Source: Actinomycetes bacterium (GTDB taxonomy: Bacteria; Actinomycetota; Actinomycetes; Actinomycetales; Microbacteriaceae). Taken from it: a stretch of DNA of 13,228 bases. Position numbers and translations under genes: made by a program. The notes under the pieces were generated by a model. That model was given only the letters and a program-made list of their open reading frames with translations, searched no databases and was not told where the DNA came from. This document shows positions 12,584-13,228 of the stretch, in pieces (positions within the stretch are counted from its first letter, which is position 1; each line of letters begins with the position of its first letter). The stretch lies in assembly GCA_023428065.1 (NCBI GenBank), contig JAEYZI010000068.1, forward strand, positions 1 to 13,228, written 5' to 3'.

Positions 12584-13228
12584 AGCTCCACGGTAGCCAC
12601 GAGCGAGCCCGCGGCGAGCTCGCCGAGCTCGGGTGGCAGGTCGATGAGGACGTCGGCCGCGGCCATCGCGCTCACGAGATGGGAGCCGGTCCCCCCGATC
12701 GGGGCGACCGAGCCGTCGGGCGTCAGCCGCGCGCGCAGGAGCCGTCGCCGCCCCGGGGGCAGCCGCACCGCCTCGGCGAGGGGGAGCACGCGACGGACCG
12801 CGGGCGGGAGCTGCGCGACGTCCCGCAGCAGTGGGCCGAGGAAGAGGGCGTAGGAGACCTGGGCGCTCACGGGGTTCCCGGGGAACGCGATCACCGGGAC
12901 GCCGTCGACGAGCCCGTGGGCCTGGGGGCCGCCGGGCTGCATGTCGACGGTGCCGACCGTGCCGCCGTGCTGCTCGAGCAGGGCGCGCACGGGCTCGAAG
13001 TCGCCCGCGGAGATGCCCCCGCTCGTGACGACGAGCTCGGCCCCCGCGTCGCGTGCCGCCGCGAGCTCGCTCGCGAGGGCGGTGGGATCGTCGAGCACGC
13101 GCGCGACGTGCACGACGTGGGCGCCGTCGCCGGTCGCGGCGGCGACGAGCGCGACGCCGTTGGCGTCGGGGAGCTGCCCGGGCGCGAGCCGCGCGCCGGG
13201 GGCGACGAGCTCGCGCCCCGTGCTGACG
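12580..13228 (-). CDS. moeA: Molybdopterin molybdenumtransferase MoeA, C-terminal part (5' end outside window)
   Basis: The frame is open to the window edge, so the N-terminal half is missing and about 215 residues are visible. The enzyme inserts molybdate into adenylylated molybdopterin, releasing AMP. Visible blocks are VSTGRELVAPGARLAPGQLP, at the start of the Mog-like domain, then ELVVTSGGISAGDFEPVR, the substrate-binding signature, and VIAFPGNPVSAQVSY. The small C-terminal beta domain follows from about LPPAVRRVLPLAE to ELAAGSLVATVEL. A GTG at 13113 could be mistaken for a start, but the MoeA similarity continues upstream of it. The stop overlaps the MoaC/MoaB start by 4 nt, so MoeA is translated just before its partner adenylyltransferase domain. 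Confidence 0.96.
   Translation of the reverse strand, partial: VSTGRELVAPGARLAPGQLPDANGVALVAAATGDGAHVVHVARVLDDPTALASELAAARDAGAELVVTSGGISAGDFEPVRALLEQHGGTVGTVDMQPGGPQAHGLVDGVPVIAFPGNPVSAQVSYALFLGPLLRDVAQLPPAVRRVLPLAEAVRLPPGRRRLLRARLTPDGSVAPIGGTGSHLVSAMAAADVLIDLPPELGELAAGSLVATVEL

Noticed and set aside
11543..12853. Long + frame antisense to the MoaC/MoaB and MoeA genes
   Set aside because: Arg/Ala-rich shadow with no domain; the - strand genes carry clear catalytic motifs.
1..13228. Defence system, prophage, insertion sequence, CRISPR or attachment site
   Set aside because: No transposase, integrase, nuclease-type defence gene, tRNA or spaced direct repeats were seen; base and codon usage are uniform throughout.

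Overview
The window is very GC-rich DNA, clearly above 70% by eye, densely packed with genes whose third codon positions are almost all G or C. Protein styles (MoaC-MoaB fusion, DUF6510-like zinc ribbon, leaderless-looking starts) and the recurring GGATGC/GCATCC hexamer suggest an actinobacterium, most likely of the family Microbacteriaceae. The family assignment is inference. I see no tRNA, rRNA, CRISPR array, transposase, integrase or phage gene. The region looks like ordinary chromosome with two functional clusters.

Left part (1-2826, + strand): the C-terminal part of an FtsX/MacB-type ABC permease, followed by two ABC ATPases in one tightly coupled operon. The first ATPase carries an extra C-terminal AbrB/SpoVT-like domain. 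Facing it (2852-4681, - strand) are a single-pass membrane protein of unknown function and a YghZ-type aldo/keto reductase. Reading away from the reductase is msrA (methionine sulfoxide reductase). Next is a two-gene unit of an alpha/beta hydrolase and a TetR-family repressor (5358-6747). A perfect 31-bp palindrome ends exactly at the hydrolase start codon and is the probable operator. Then come a conserved-looking 70-residue protein, an SSB-like protein and a small lipoprotein (6841-8196).

Right part (8215-13228): a molybdenum cofactor (Moco) region. On the - strand lies a three-gene unit encoding a cytosolic sulfite-oxidase-fold molybdoenzyme, a ferredoxin-reductase-like FAD/NAD(P) protein and a small zinc-ribbon protein. 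Divergent from it is moaA-moaD. Convergent with moaD is moeA-moaC/moaB-moaE on the - strand. Together these cover GTP to cyclic pyranopterin (MoaA, MoaC domain), sulfur insertion (MoaD/MoaE), adenylylation (MoaB/Mog domain) and Mo insertion (MoeA, cut by the window edge). They sit beside a probable client enzyme and its candidate electron-transfer partner. The MoaD-activating enzyme and molybdate uptake genes are not in the window.

Most novel-looking points: the ATPase/AbrB fusion, the abutting palindrome with its predicted leaderless promoter, a TAnnnT-6/7 nt-ATG arrangement at five genes, and the molybdoenzyme/flavoreductase/zinc-ribbon unit. I found no obviously unprecedented system.
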